This document shows positions 38,336 to 48,850 of a stretch of 64,000 nucleotides of DNA, in pieces. The DNA is from Selaginella tamariscina. Lineage: Eukaryota; Streptophyta; Lycopodiopsida; Selaginellales; Selaginellaceae. Both the position numbers and the translations under genes were made by a program. The notes under the pieces are model-generated. The model searched no databases and had not been told where the DNA came from. It saw only the letters and a list, made by a program, of their open reading frames with translations. Position 1 is the stretch's first letter. The number at the start of each line of letters is the position of its first letter. The stretch spans positions 379,501 to 443,500 of the forward strand of contig PUQB01000001.1 in assembly GCA_003024785.1 (NCBI GenBank). The letters run 5' to 3'.

Positions 38336-38749
38336 CTAATTATCTTCCACACAACCATTCATATACTCGTTACTGGGTCGCGTCACGACACAATACTCTT
38401 CGTAGTCGTTAGCTTTATACGTCTCCACCCATTTTCCCTTGTTGATACATTCAGATTCCACTCTTTCCAATTCCATTGCCACTTTTTCCAATTCGATTTC
38501 AAAGTCTTCAAGAACATCAGTGTCCTGAAGGAAGTATATAGGGATGCACCAAAGCTCTTCTTCACTATTAACAGCTTTCACTACGTATAACTTCTTATCG
38601 AGCTTGTACCAGTAGTTGTACTTGCCTCCTGTCGTACACATGTCCCTTACACACCGTTCACCACCACCATCATCGTCGTTTTCATCTAAATCAACAGATT
38701 TTGCATCATCTTCATATATTAGTTGTACCTCTCGAAATATCCTTGCCAT
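38336..38749 (-). CDS. Small Cys-containing protein of unknown family (137 aa)
   Basis: Uninterrupted 137-codon frame with a TATA box (tataaataagagtgg) and agggttagaATGG context upstream. The N-terminal third is very acidic (YEDDAKSVDLDENDDD). Then come CVRDMC, KYNYWYKLDKKLYVV, LWCIPIYF, a charged helix ELEKVAMELERVESECINKG, YCVVTRPSNEY and a C-terminal GCVEDN. Six or more cysteines and conserved aromatics suggest a compact fold. No signal peptide and no TM. I do not recognise it. Five copies lie in the window, two of them open. Confidence 0.65.
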   Translation of the reverse strand: MARIFREVQLIYEDDAKSVDLDENDDDGGGERCVRDMCTTGGKYNYWYKLDKKLYVVKAVNSEEELWCIPIYFLQDTDVLEDFEIELEKVAMELERVESECINKGKWVETYKANDYEEYCVVTRPSNEYMNGCVEDN

Positions 38750-39984
38750 TCTAACCCTAATACAATCCTAATGAGCCACTCTTATTTATATATTTTCATA
38801 ACCTTTACCTTTAAAGGGTAGTCCTAATCAGATAATTACACGTGACAGTTTTTGTTGACTCAATAAATGATAATAACACGTGTCAATACTGCAGTTTAGC
38901 GATTAAAATGTGTGTGTGTGTGTGACATCTACGCATATAACACGTATTAAATTTAAGTTATTATATAGTTAAGACATGCTGTATCTATATATTAACGTTT
39001 ATATAGTCCTTAAGCAAATTCAAGATCGTTTATTGGTTTATTATTAAACATTCTTAAAAATTTAAGTTTAATATAAAATTCAAATCATTAAATTTATTAT
39101 TACATATTAAATTTATCAAATTCAAATAAATTAATTTTTTTTGCCAAAGTGGATAGTATTAAAAATAGTGAGATCTTAGTTTTTTCTTAATAATTAAAAA
39201 GGAGTGATTTCCAGTGGGTGAGAACTTCATATGTATTCAAGTAAAAAAGAAAATATATTATTAAATAAGATAAGTTACTTTTTCTTTAAATATTTTTTAT
39301 TATATGAAAGTTTCTAAATTGAAGACTTAAAATAAAATCTAAACCAGAAAATTCAATTTTGGATACTTCATACTTTTATTATTAAAATTGTTTAAATAAA
39401 ATTTAAAGCGGAAATAACATTTATTTATATATGTGTGTGTGTGTGTGTAACTTTTATAATTCTTTTAAAATTTTTTAATTAGCTTATTAAATTATTTCAA
39501 TAATTTATTTTGTAAGAAAGTAGATTGAACAAAAACTTCACAGTGTTGTATTCGGGGAGAGCTATTTGGCACACTCAAAACTGTGTCACTATAATTTTAT
39601 ATATGACAATGTCGTCTTCGTTGCTAATGGTGTTGTCCTCACCAAGTACATGTTCATGTCATAAATTATTCTCTTAAACAATTATATTATGTTGCTTTAC
39701 ATAATTGAAGTTGTCTTCAACACTAATGATAATTAATTTTTTCTTAAAACAAACAGAAACTCAAATTAACAATGACATAAATAACACTTGAATGGCCAAA
39801 ATATGCACTCTTTATTAAAATCATATAGTTTATTTTATATAAAAAAAGAAAACATATTTAATTAAAGATGTTTAATTTTTTCAAACATACTTTAACCATT
39901 AAAGAATCGACCTAACTAAAGCTATATTGTAATATATGTGTATATGTATAATGTATACAATCTTACACACGCATATATATATAT

Positions 39985-40250
39985 ATATATATATATCATT
40001 TTGTGAATTGACTAATTAATTAAGTAAATTGCTTGAACATTATGTGAGTTGGTTAAGTAAATTGTCTGAATATTTTGTGAATTAGCTAATTGGCTAAACA
40101 AATCTTATGAGTTAACTAATTAGTTAAGCAAATTACTTCAACATTTTGTGAATTAGTTAATTGGTTAAATAAATCTTATGAATTGATTATTTAGTTAAAT
40201 AAATTACCTAAACATTTAATGAGTTTATTAGTTAGTTAAACAAATTACTT
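39985..40250. repeat. ~35-bp minisatellite next to (TA)n
   Basis: After a (TA)n run at 39973-39997, units such as tttgtgaattagctaattgg and tcttatgagttaactaattag alternate with starts near 40000, 40039, 40073, 40108, 40144 and 40178. Mirror copy at 20690-20910. Confidence 0.6.
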
Positions 40251-42117
40251 AAACCTCGTGCCATTAACTATCCAACTCGTGATCTTTTGGGGCCATGCAT
40301 GCTCGTTGGCACTAAAGACGATATATGACTTGGAAGGTTATGAGTTTGAACCTTGCTAGAACAAGAATTAATAATATACCTTAATAAAGAATTGAATTCA
40401 CAATCTTTTATAGCCATGCACACAGTACATGACTCATAAGACTGCAAGTTCGAACCTCACTTTAGCAAGGGTTTATGACCCGTACAATTGCAAGTTCGAA
40501 CCTCACTTGAGCAATAAACTCACGACCTTTTAGGATTATGTATTATCTTTGAAGTTTAATACTTCTTTAAAACAATATTAATATTGTATATTAAAAAATA
40601 ATCAAATTCATGAACTTATAAATTACAAGTTCAACACATTTTTAAGGCAATGTTAATATTGTACATTGGAAAATAATTGAATTTATAATCTTATGGGTTC
40701 ATGCATCATCTTTGGCATTAAGGACGATGCATAATCTATAAGGTTGCAAATTTATTTAAAAATAATGCATGGTTCCATTAAATTATAAGTTTTATTACAT
40801 AACTTTAAAATATTATAAGTTCTACCTTATCATGTGTATGTTCCATATTCATCATTATTTATCTCAAAATTATATGAATTATGCCTCATCTTTGTAATTG
40901 AAAATTAAAAAGATGTGAATTTTGCTCCATTCATGGTCTTAGAAAAGTGTAAATTTAATACTTTTTGTAATCATACTCTATTCTTAACACTAAGTCCTAA
41001 GAAGGTTCGAATTTACAACTTTTTTCATTTTTAATGTCGATGATAAAATATCAATTTTTAAAATATAAAATTCAACTACATAATGTTACATTCTACATTT
41101 TTAATGCTGAGAAATAAGGTTTTAAATAAATAAATTCATTGATCATGCTCGGTCTAAAATGTAAATATTTATTTTGAACAAGTAAAGAAAAATATTGTTA
41201 ACATAAACTAGAATTTATTTTATTTCATTTGAGAATCATTTTATATAAGCATTCTCTTTTATTTTTTTAAAACATAAACATATTTGTGTAAAATTCAATT
41301 CATCATAAAATATCCTCATCACTTTAATATAATTCTCTAACATGTAAAAATATGTAATTAATATTGAAAATAACACCTTAACTAGATAACATTTTGTACA
41401 AATAGTATAAAGTTTATTTATTATTTTATAACATTCACCATTCAATATACAAAAGGTTGTATGGCTACAGTGCATAACGCCCACTTTAGACTAATCATGT
41501 GTGTGACACATTCATGATTTCGTACTTTCTTAATTATATTAATTTATTAAGACTAATATTTTTTAATCAAGAAAGAGTTCAATATTAAATATTTCATTCG
41601 TACTAACTAGTTTAATAACATATATATACTAATGACATAATATTCAATATTGCTTAGTCGAACAACACGATTTACCATTTGAATTAAATAATTATTTAAA
41701 ATTTTAAACTTGTTTAGAACATAAAAATTTTGTATAGAAAATAAGAATTAGATTTTGTATCATTAGAAAATCAATAAACATAATAGGGTGATTCTATAAT
41801 TTTAATATTAAAAAAATAAATTATTTTCACAATTTTTGAAATGTGTTTTAATTCTTCTCTCATTTAAATTTTAAATGAAAGAGTAAAATTAAAATACATT
41901 GGAAGCTTTTGATTCACCATAGATGAATACGCCCTAAAAACAAAAAAAAAGAAAAGATTACATATATACTTATGAGTATATATATTATGGTATATACTAT
42001 TTTATATTTTTGTTTAAAAAAGTAATCATGTAAAATATATTTCTAGTTCCATGATCTTAAATTTTATTAAATAAATAATAATTATATAGAAAATAAAATA
42101 TTAATACATATAAACAC
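40251..42117. other. Repeat unit B', no gene seen
   Basis: AT-rich spacer. Short phrases around caagttcgaacctcact recur near 40335, 40445 and 40490 (about 55 bp apart in the last pair), resembling a tRNA B-box by chance or descent. 41620-42110 is the boundary segment shared with 2030-2500 and 34851-35340. A weak open frame on the reverse strand at 41236-41484 also exists in the left arm (19571-19765, CILNGECYK), but nothing shows it is a gene. Confidence 0.45.
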
Positions 42118-42325
42118 ACACACACACAACACAGTATGGTATATAGAACATGGTATAAAACTGTTATGTTTATGGATCATGGCTGGCAACACTCTTCATA
42201 CGATACACACGCACACACTAATAGAATTAAGTTTCATATTCAATCTGAGACTTGCGTTACAATGCCGTACGCTTCCGTGCAGAGTTCATGTACGGCCTAA
42301 TCACCCATTCCTTCTGGGCTTCAAG
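42118..42325 (-). pseudogene. IMP4 3'-terminal fragment
   Basis: Carries the last IMP4 exon end (EWVIRPYMNSARKRTAL, reverse) and the downstream flank, then jumps at about 42325 (cttcaagtccatacctgc) directly into receptor-kinase sequence. All IMP4 exons between were lost by an internal deletion relative to the 2.5- and 35-kb copies. Confidence 0.75.
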
Positions 42326-43009
42326 TCCATACCTGCATACATATATAACACGTTGGTTCTCTCTCTCTCTCACACACACACACGCGCGCACGCACACACA
42401 CACATAGAGAGCATACCCATCTACGGCAGTTAAGTTATTGATATACACATTGAAGATCCTCTGGTACGTTTTATTAAAATAAAGCTCCGCAAAATGTAGA
42501 CGAATTAAGTAAAGTTTGAGTCAACAGGCAGTCTCCAAGAAACACGGAAGTTATTGTTAACCGTATTCGACACACCAAGTACCCTGCCGGTTCCATACAC
42601 AGCAGCTGGGGCTATATACACGACCGTACAGGTGTTTATACACATACATTCACACACACATACATAGCTGGAACGTCTTTTGTGTATTTGATCTCTGCAC
42701 TCATGTCCCGTGTGGGACTACCAGAAGCAGCACCCTCGAGGAAGGATTGGTCCGTTGACCAAAGACGGCGCTGACTGTCGTTGGCTGCGCCATCGACATT
42801 GAACCTGAACATTGTTTAAAGGCCCAAGTGGGTAAGCCCTTGACCGACAAGAATAGCATCGTGGCATGGACATTAGCTGTATTCCATTTACATATGTCAA
42901 TGTCAAAAGTGTGCGTGCGTGCGTGTGTGACCAAATGAAATACAGTGTTTATGATATACATAGTAATACACACACACACATACGTATATATGTTATATAT
43001 ATATCCACA

Positions 43010-43070
<61 letters not shown>

Positions 43071-43200
43071 CACGCGCGCGTTTGCGTCTTTTAACTTGTT
43101 AACCTACACACTGTGTTGGGGAAGGGGGATATATAGAAAAAATAGCAAGTCGAATACTCTCTCTCTCTCTATAGCATTCACGTATGCAGGGAAGCCTCTT
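42326..43200 (-). pseudogene. Receptor-kinase ectodomain fragment, third copy
   Basis: Reverse-strand RLK pieces: the start of the MDL exon, the NNLTAVDG exon with its intron microsatellites, [17 protein letters not shown] (42530-42580), [14 protein letters not shown] (42715-42760) and the IQLMSMP exon (42860-42890). The signal peptide and first malectin exon are reduced to a few words near 43195 (GSLFFAIV-like). Heavily deleted. Confidence 0.7.
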
Positions 43201-43296
43201 CTTCGCCATCGTCCAAAATGTACCCTAATTTTAGTCAATCCCAGTCAAACCTTACGTTACTAAATCAAATACTCACTACTGGGTCGCGTCACGACC

Positions 43297-43665
43297 CTAA
43301 TTATCTTCTACACAACCATTCAAATGCTCACTACTTGGTCGCGTCACAACACAATACTTTTCTCTGTCCTGATCTTTATACGTTTCCACCCAATTTCCCT
43401 TGTTGATACATTCAGATTCCACTCTTTCCAGTTCCATATACATATCTTCGAGAACGTAAGAGTCCTGACCATAATATATAGGAATGCACCAGAACTCTTT
43501 TTTGCTATTAAGATCTTCCACTACATATAGCCTCTTATCAAGCTTGTAACAGTAATCGTACTTGACTCTTTTCGTACACATGTCCCTTACACACTGCTCA
43601 TCAACACCTTCGCCATTTCCATCTAATTCCGCCTCATCTGGATATATTGGTTTTCTGTCTGCCAT
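43297..43665 (-). CDS. Small Cys-containing protein of unknown family (122 aa)
   Basis: Open 122-codon relative of 38336-38749: acidic start (YPDEAELDGNGEGVDEQ), CVRDMC, YKLDKRLYVVEDLNS, FWCIPIYYGQDSYVLED, ELERVESECINKGNWVETYK, YCVVTRPSSEHLNGCVEDN. Conservation of the core with a diverged N-terminus, and loss of 15 residues mainly in the acidic linker and helix, suggests selection on the core. TATA box atataaacaag upstream. Function unknown. Confidence 0.65.
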   Translation of the reverse strand: MADRKPIYPDEAELDGNGEGVDEQCVRDMCTKRVKYDYCYKLDKRLYVVEDLNSKKEFWCIPIYYGQDSYVLEDMYMELERVESECINKGNWVETYKDQDREKYCVVTRPSSEHLNGCVEDN

Positions 43666-44400
43666 TTCTAACCCTGATAAAATCCTAATGAGCCAGTCTT
43701 GTTTATATATTTCATAGGTTTTTACCTTTTAAAATCAAATAATTACACGTGGTAATTTTTGTTGACTAACTCACGTGTCTTAAATGAATTTGATTAAAAT
43801 ATATGTGTGTGTGTAATTAAGACATCTACTCATATAACAAGTATTAAATTTAAGTTTTTATATAGTAAGACATGCTGTATCTATATATTATCAAATTTTA
43901 ATTTTATATAATTAAAAAAGTCTTTAGGCAAATTCATGATAATTTATCTTCTTATGATTATAACTTTTAAATAAAGTAAGTTTAAAATAAAATCTAAATC
44001 ATCAAATTTAGTATTACAAATTAAAATTTATGAGAATTGAAGTAAATTCGTTCTTTTTTACCAAAATTGTCAATACGAACAGTGAAAAAAAATATTAAAG
44101 ACCGTGAGGAGGTTTTCTTTAAAAATTAAAAGAGAATGAATTTATAATGGGTGAGAACTTCATCTGTATTCAAGTGAAAAAAAGATATTATCTTATATAA
44201 TAAATTTTATTCTGTTGTTTGTGTGTGTATGTCCATATGTTACAATGCCATATGTTATTTAACGACCATTTTAAATTATCTCATTAATGAATGATTATTT
44301 TAATAATCATTCTAAATCCTATATATGTATATCATCTTAAATCTTAAACCCCTCATCAATGGTAAACTTTCTAAAATAACTTGAGAGAGTAAAGTATCAC

Positions 44401-45869
44401 ATACATTAATTTAAGATAATTTATTTAATATTTTTAAATATTTAATTATAAATTTAATATAGTAGGTAAACTAACTCTCAACTTAGACTAATTACATACA
44501 CATGATAGAAAAAGAAAAAAAAATTAAGTTATTACATATATATATAAATAATCAATTAGAAAAGAGATTTCATGTGTTATCACATACACACTTCAATTTA
44601 AGTTGTAGTACTTTTTAAATTCACCAAGGTGCAAAGTTAATATAAACTTAAGAAATTAAAGGTTTAACTTCAAAATAAATTCAACAATTTAATTAAATAT
44701 TATTAAATAATTAAAATTAGGCATGGATAAATCAGGTTAAGAGTCTAGCTTATGAATAAACTAAGAATAATAAGTTGATTAAGGATTATTAAATAGTTAT
44801 AACCATAAGAATTTAAAGATAAACTTACCATTGCCCTTCAATCTTTGCACATCCGACGGCCAATATTAATAAAGGTAATGCTGTTACCTTTTATCTTTAC
44901 CCTACCTATAAAACTAATCACATTATATTTAGGGTTTGCAAAATGGGAGCACAGAAGCACATACAATGGACAACGGTATTCATAAGACAGTGTTTACAAA
45001 TGAATCGTTTAAGGTTAAGGATGTGGAATATATGCACCTTCTTTCGGTGAATATAGTGAGTAGGTTTTAGGGTTCTAATAGCGCTCTCTAGAGTGGCGAT
45101 GGCGCTGGTCAAATAGCGAATCATCGGCCCATTCCAGACATACACACACAGGGATGCTTGCTTTTTATATACGCATTTATGTGTGTATTTATGCATAGCG
45201 CGAATATATGTGTACGTGTGCACTCGAGTATATTTATCACTACATAGGTATATATCTCATGCATATCATTGTGCATACACATATATGTATAACACGTTTC
45301 CTTTCTTACATACACACACAGATGGATGTGTTTTATATACGTATTTATGTTTGTAGTTATGCTTACATATACTGTTCTCATTCTTATTACACGTGTGGGT
45401 TGATTACATAAGAGATATATACATGTAGCGTGCACGAAGTTGTGCCAACGTTATGTATTGATATAATTTCAGTTGCCACAACTTAGTGCCTACGTTATGT
45501 ATTTGTATGTATATGTATCACATAATGAACACATATATGTATGTTTATACATACTTATATACGTTCTATTTTCATTATTAATATTATGTATAATATTAAT
45601 ATCATCATCTAAGAGATTCTTATCAGGAGATTCCTATATAAGGCGGAAGGGAAGATTGCACTTCCTTGAGTACACGTTACGATCTCGTGAGTGTGTGTAT
45701 GTGTGTTCACATGTATATGTTATCCACGTATACAGCAGGCCTATGTGTATAGGTTATGAGTATATTGGTAAAAGTTTAAAATATTCAGACAAGATAGTAT
45801 TATATTTCTCATAACATACTGCTACTAATAACTTTTATAGTAACTAAAAGAATAGAATAGGCATATATA

Positions 45870-45901
<32 letters not shown>

Positions 45902-46138
45902 TACTGAGATATTTTAATTTTTATAATCAATGAATTATAAAGTAATACAAGTTTAAAAAGATGAGTACTGTATGTATAATAGACATCTGCGTGGTGTGTG
46001 TAAAATCTAGAAGGGTTTTTTATGTATTAAGATATCAAGAAAATGCTCTAAAGAATAAAAACAAATTGAATATATCTATGTGTAATACATATAAATAGCT
46101 TAAACATAATTAAGCCTTAAACAAGTCTATCTAGTTGC
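44401..46138. other. Spacer with a possible first exon at 44941-45055
   Basis: A tataaaact TATA-like box and a tagggtttg telo-box-type motif precede ATGGGAGCAC (44943). In an overlapping frame, ATG 44966 gives VFTNESFKVKDVEYMHLLSV before a gtgagtagg donor near 45056. A second telo-box (tttagggttct) and ATGGCGCTGG lie at 45065-45105. I could not link these to later exons. The rest is microsatellite-rich, with a (TA)n run at 45862-45900. Confidence 0.3.
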
Positions 46139-46901
46139 TTAAAACTCCCACCATTTCCTGTTCTTCATCTTGTTGGCAAGCTCTCAGCTAGTGAAGCGAA
46201 GTTCTCAGCCTGTAAGTGTAACTCCTCTGTCTTCTCATTAACAGCCTGTAATGAAGCAAGCATGTTTAATCTTCATTCATTTCTTAATATTTCTTAAAAT
46301 CAAGCATGATTGAATACTAATTTATTCATTATTACATTCAGCTTTTCTCCACGTTCCACCAGCTTGTCCCTTGCTTGAGCAGCTATTGAAGAAGTTCCAG
46401 CCACGTCCTATCATCACACACATCAGTTTTATTGTGTGTGTGTGTGAGAGAGAGAGAGACAATAAAATCTAGTTCCCAATATCATAATTAATATATATAT
46501 ATATGGTCGACCATATGACATGTGTGCGTGCGTGCGTACTAATATACACATTGTATATGTATATATACAGCAATATTACCTTCTTGGGTTTCCAGCCATA
46601 ACGAGCTTTGATTTCTTCAACACTCCTCCTCTCTGACTTTGTGGATGCAGTCCTTGTAGGGCTAAAGAGTGTAGATCTAGCATCGTCTTCTTCAGTTTGA
46701 GAATACCGATTCTGTGTATGCAGATCTGTTCTTGGAGGAAACTGTTCATCTTCATCTTCTTCTTCGATCTTCTCCTTGTTTCTTTCCTGTTCTTACCAGA
46801 TCTTGACAGCAGTGGTATCCCAGTGCAATTGTAGCTCCTACGACGATTGCCGCCGCCGCCGCTCCCGCCAAGAGCAACGCCATGTCCCTGCTCTCCGTCA
46901 T
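46139..46901 (-). CDS. Small membrane protein with R-SNARE/tomosyn-like C-terminus
   Basis: ATG at 46901 gives MTESRDM, then an alanine/valine-rich TM helix (LLLAGAAAAAIVVGATIALG). A linker exon follows with SPTRTASTKSERRSVEEIKARYGWKPKK, then AARDKLVERGEKL, AVNEKTEELHLQAENFASLAE and, one nt out of frame, ANKMKNRKWWEF-stop at 46139. The block EIKA-YG ... RGEKL ... TEEL ... A-NFA-LA is the SNARE-like motif found at the C-terminus of tomosyn-type proteins, here with an N-terminal membrane anchor. Two 1-nt frame breaks are present (near 46790 and near 46160). It probably acts in vesicle docking; the exact family is uncertain. Confidence 0.6.
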
Positions 46902-48440
46902 CCCCTGTTTTGTCAGGAAACCTAGAATTAAATTACATATTTGAAATTTCAATTTAATTATATTACTTGATTTAAGTATGTTATACTATTTCATTAGATA
47001 ATGAGAAATATTCTCTTAAAATGTAACATCCTCACCACGGAGGATGTAATATGTAATATTATGTACCTGAAGGTTTTAATTATAGAAATTAATATTGATT
47101 GAAGATGAAGCATTGTTACTAAAGGTTACATTGTTTTAGAACTATGCATCGAAAATAGCTATGGAGGATGTAATATGTAATATTATGTACCTCAAGGTTT
47201 TAATTATAGAAATTGATATTGATTGAAGATAAAGCATTATTACTAAAGGTTACAAGTTTAAATTGTTTAGAACTATGCACCATCCTTGACATTTAAAATA
47301 GAACATTGTTTTAAAGTGTGCACCATCCTTGACAATGACAATAGAACATTGTTGTAAAGGGTAATAAATTCACATTTATATGGACTTTGCATTATCCTTA
47401 ACATTGTAGATGGAGTAGACTTTATAATCTTTTAAATCATGTACTATCTTTGGTCGAAGTTATGTATCATCTTTGACAATGAGAATCAAGTAAAATTAAT
47501 AGAATTATAAAGTTATATTTGATAATGAGAATCAAATAAAATTAATAGGTTATCTATTGTCTTAAGTATTAATGATGGACATGCATATGGTGGGATTTGT
47601 AAATTTTATGGAGTCATGTATGCATTATTATTGACATTGAGTATGGTGTATGAACCCAAAGAGCACAAATTAAAACATTAAACTAATAACTTTTATTATT
47701 TAGGGTTAAAGACAATGCATATCTAAAAAGTTATAAGTTTTTTTTTTTTCAAAGTAACATATTGGATAGCCTCAAAGAGTTATAAATTCAATTTTATTTT
47801 AATGTATAATACTAATTTATTTTAATAAAATTTGAACTCTCAACTTTTGAAATTGACCACCACTGTGAGTGTTCAGGTAACTTAAAATCTTAATTTACAT
47901 TCTCAACATTATGACCTTAAAAATTATTAAATAAAGTTTAAATAATTTACTTAACTAATTAATTAACCCATAGAATACACACATATATATAAATTGTATA
48001 TACACTACTTCAAAAGCTTTTATATATGCTCATGTGTATGCACATTGAGAGTGTATACATATACACATGTATATGGATACATATATTGCACCATAATTTT
48101 AATTAGGTTAATTCTTTATTGAGTTGTAAAACGTATTTGAATAATCACATATAATCTCTTGGTTAAGTTGATCGAAAGTAATATTCAGGTTCTGCACAGT
48201 TGTTCAATGCATTAAATGTTTTTAATATATTTAATAACTCTATTGGAAGGTGGAGGGTAGGTTCTAATATACAGTCCCATCCCTTAATAACAGTTAATTA
48301 AATAAATTATTTTAATGATTTGATATGTATTTAGAGAGACTTTTTAGGTTAATGCATTTCGTATATGTTTTGGTGTAAATAACTTTTTTAATTTTTACCA
48401 ATTAAATTTTAATTAATCACAATGTGCCGCACTCTGTTTT
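46902..48440. other. AT-rich spacer with a 124-bp tandem duplication
   Basis: 47041-47130 and 47165-47255 are direct copies (aggatgtaatatgtaatatt, tgtacct, aaggttttaattatagaaatt, gatgaag/gataaag cattattactaaaggttaca), 124 bp apart. The rest shows no coding support. A tagggtt motif near 48440 belongs to the IMP4 promoter. Confidence 0.55.
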
Positions 48441-48469
48441 TAGGGTTGGTGTCTTAGGGTTTATAAAGA
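48440..48469 (+). promoter_or_regulatory. Telo-box promoter motif of IMP4
   Basis: tagggttggtgtcttagggtttataaaga directly before the ATG. AGGGTTT (telo-box) is typical of plant ribosome-biogenesis and translation genes, which fits the IMP4 assignment. Confidence 0.5.
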
Positions 48470-48803
48470 ATGATTAGAAGGAACGCGCGGCTGAAGCGCG
48501 AGTATCTCTACCGCAAGAGCTTGGAAGGCAAAGAGCGCCGTGTACGAAAAGAAGCGCAAGATCAAGCACGCCTTGCAAGGTTCTGTTAATAACAAATGCA
48601 AATTTGATTCATAGTCCGTGCGTTTACAGAAGGGAAGCCCTTGCCCACCGAATTGCGCAATGAGGCCGAATTGAGGCACCAAATCGACTTAGATGACGAG
48701 AACACGGCAGGTATGGTCTGGGTTTAGGAGACATTTTTTACTCAATTGTTTATTGTATATCACAAACACACACACACACAACACACACATATATATATAT
48801 TAT

Positions 48804-48850
<47 letters not shown>

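Larger units (their letters stand above)
38130..44400. repeat. Right arm of the large inverted duplication
   Basis: Reverse-oriented counterpart of 18100-22680 (see there): A2' 38130-39470, B' 39480-41900, an inserted IMP4/RLK fragment 42118-43200, then A1' 43250-44400. The spacer between the arms (22.7-38.1 kb) holds the main receptor kinase and the FZL relic. Confidence 0.7.

Noticed and set aside
39985..40250. CRISPR-like array
   Set aside because: About 35-bp units are adjacent and diverged with no unique spacers, and the genome is eukaryotic; it is a minisatellite.
40335..40520. tRNA or tRNA-derived SINE suggested by GTTCGAACCTC words
   Set aside because: No A-box, no cloverleaf stems and no CCA-side stem could be drawn; the words recur as part of a short local repeat.
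45473..45814. 113-codon forward frame with a Tyr/Val/Ile-rich start
   Set aside because: Mostly translated tata/tgta repeats; only KRFLSGDSYIRRKGRLHFLE looks protein-like and it could not be tied to other exons.
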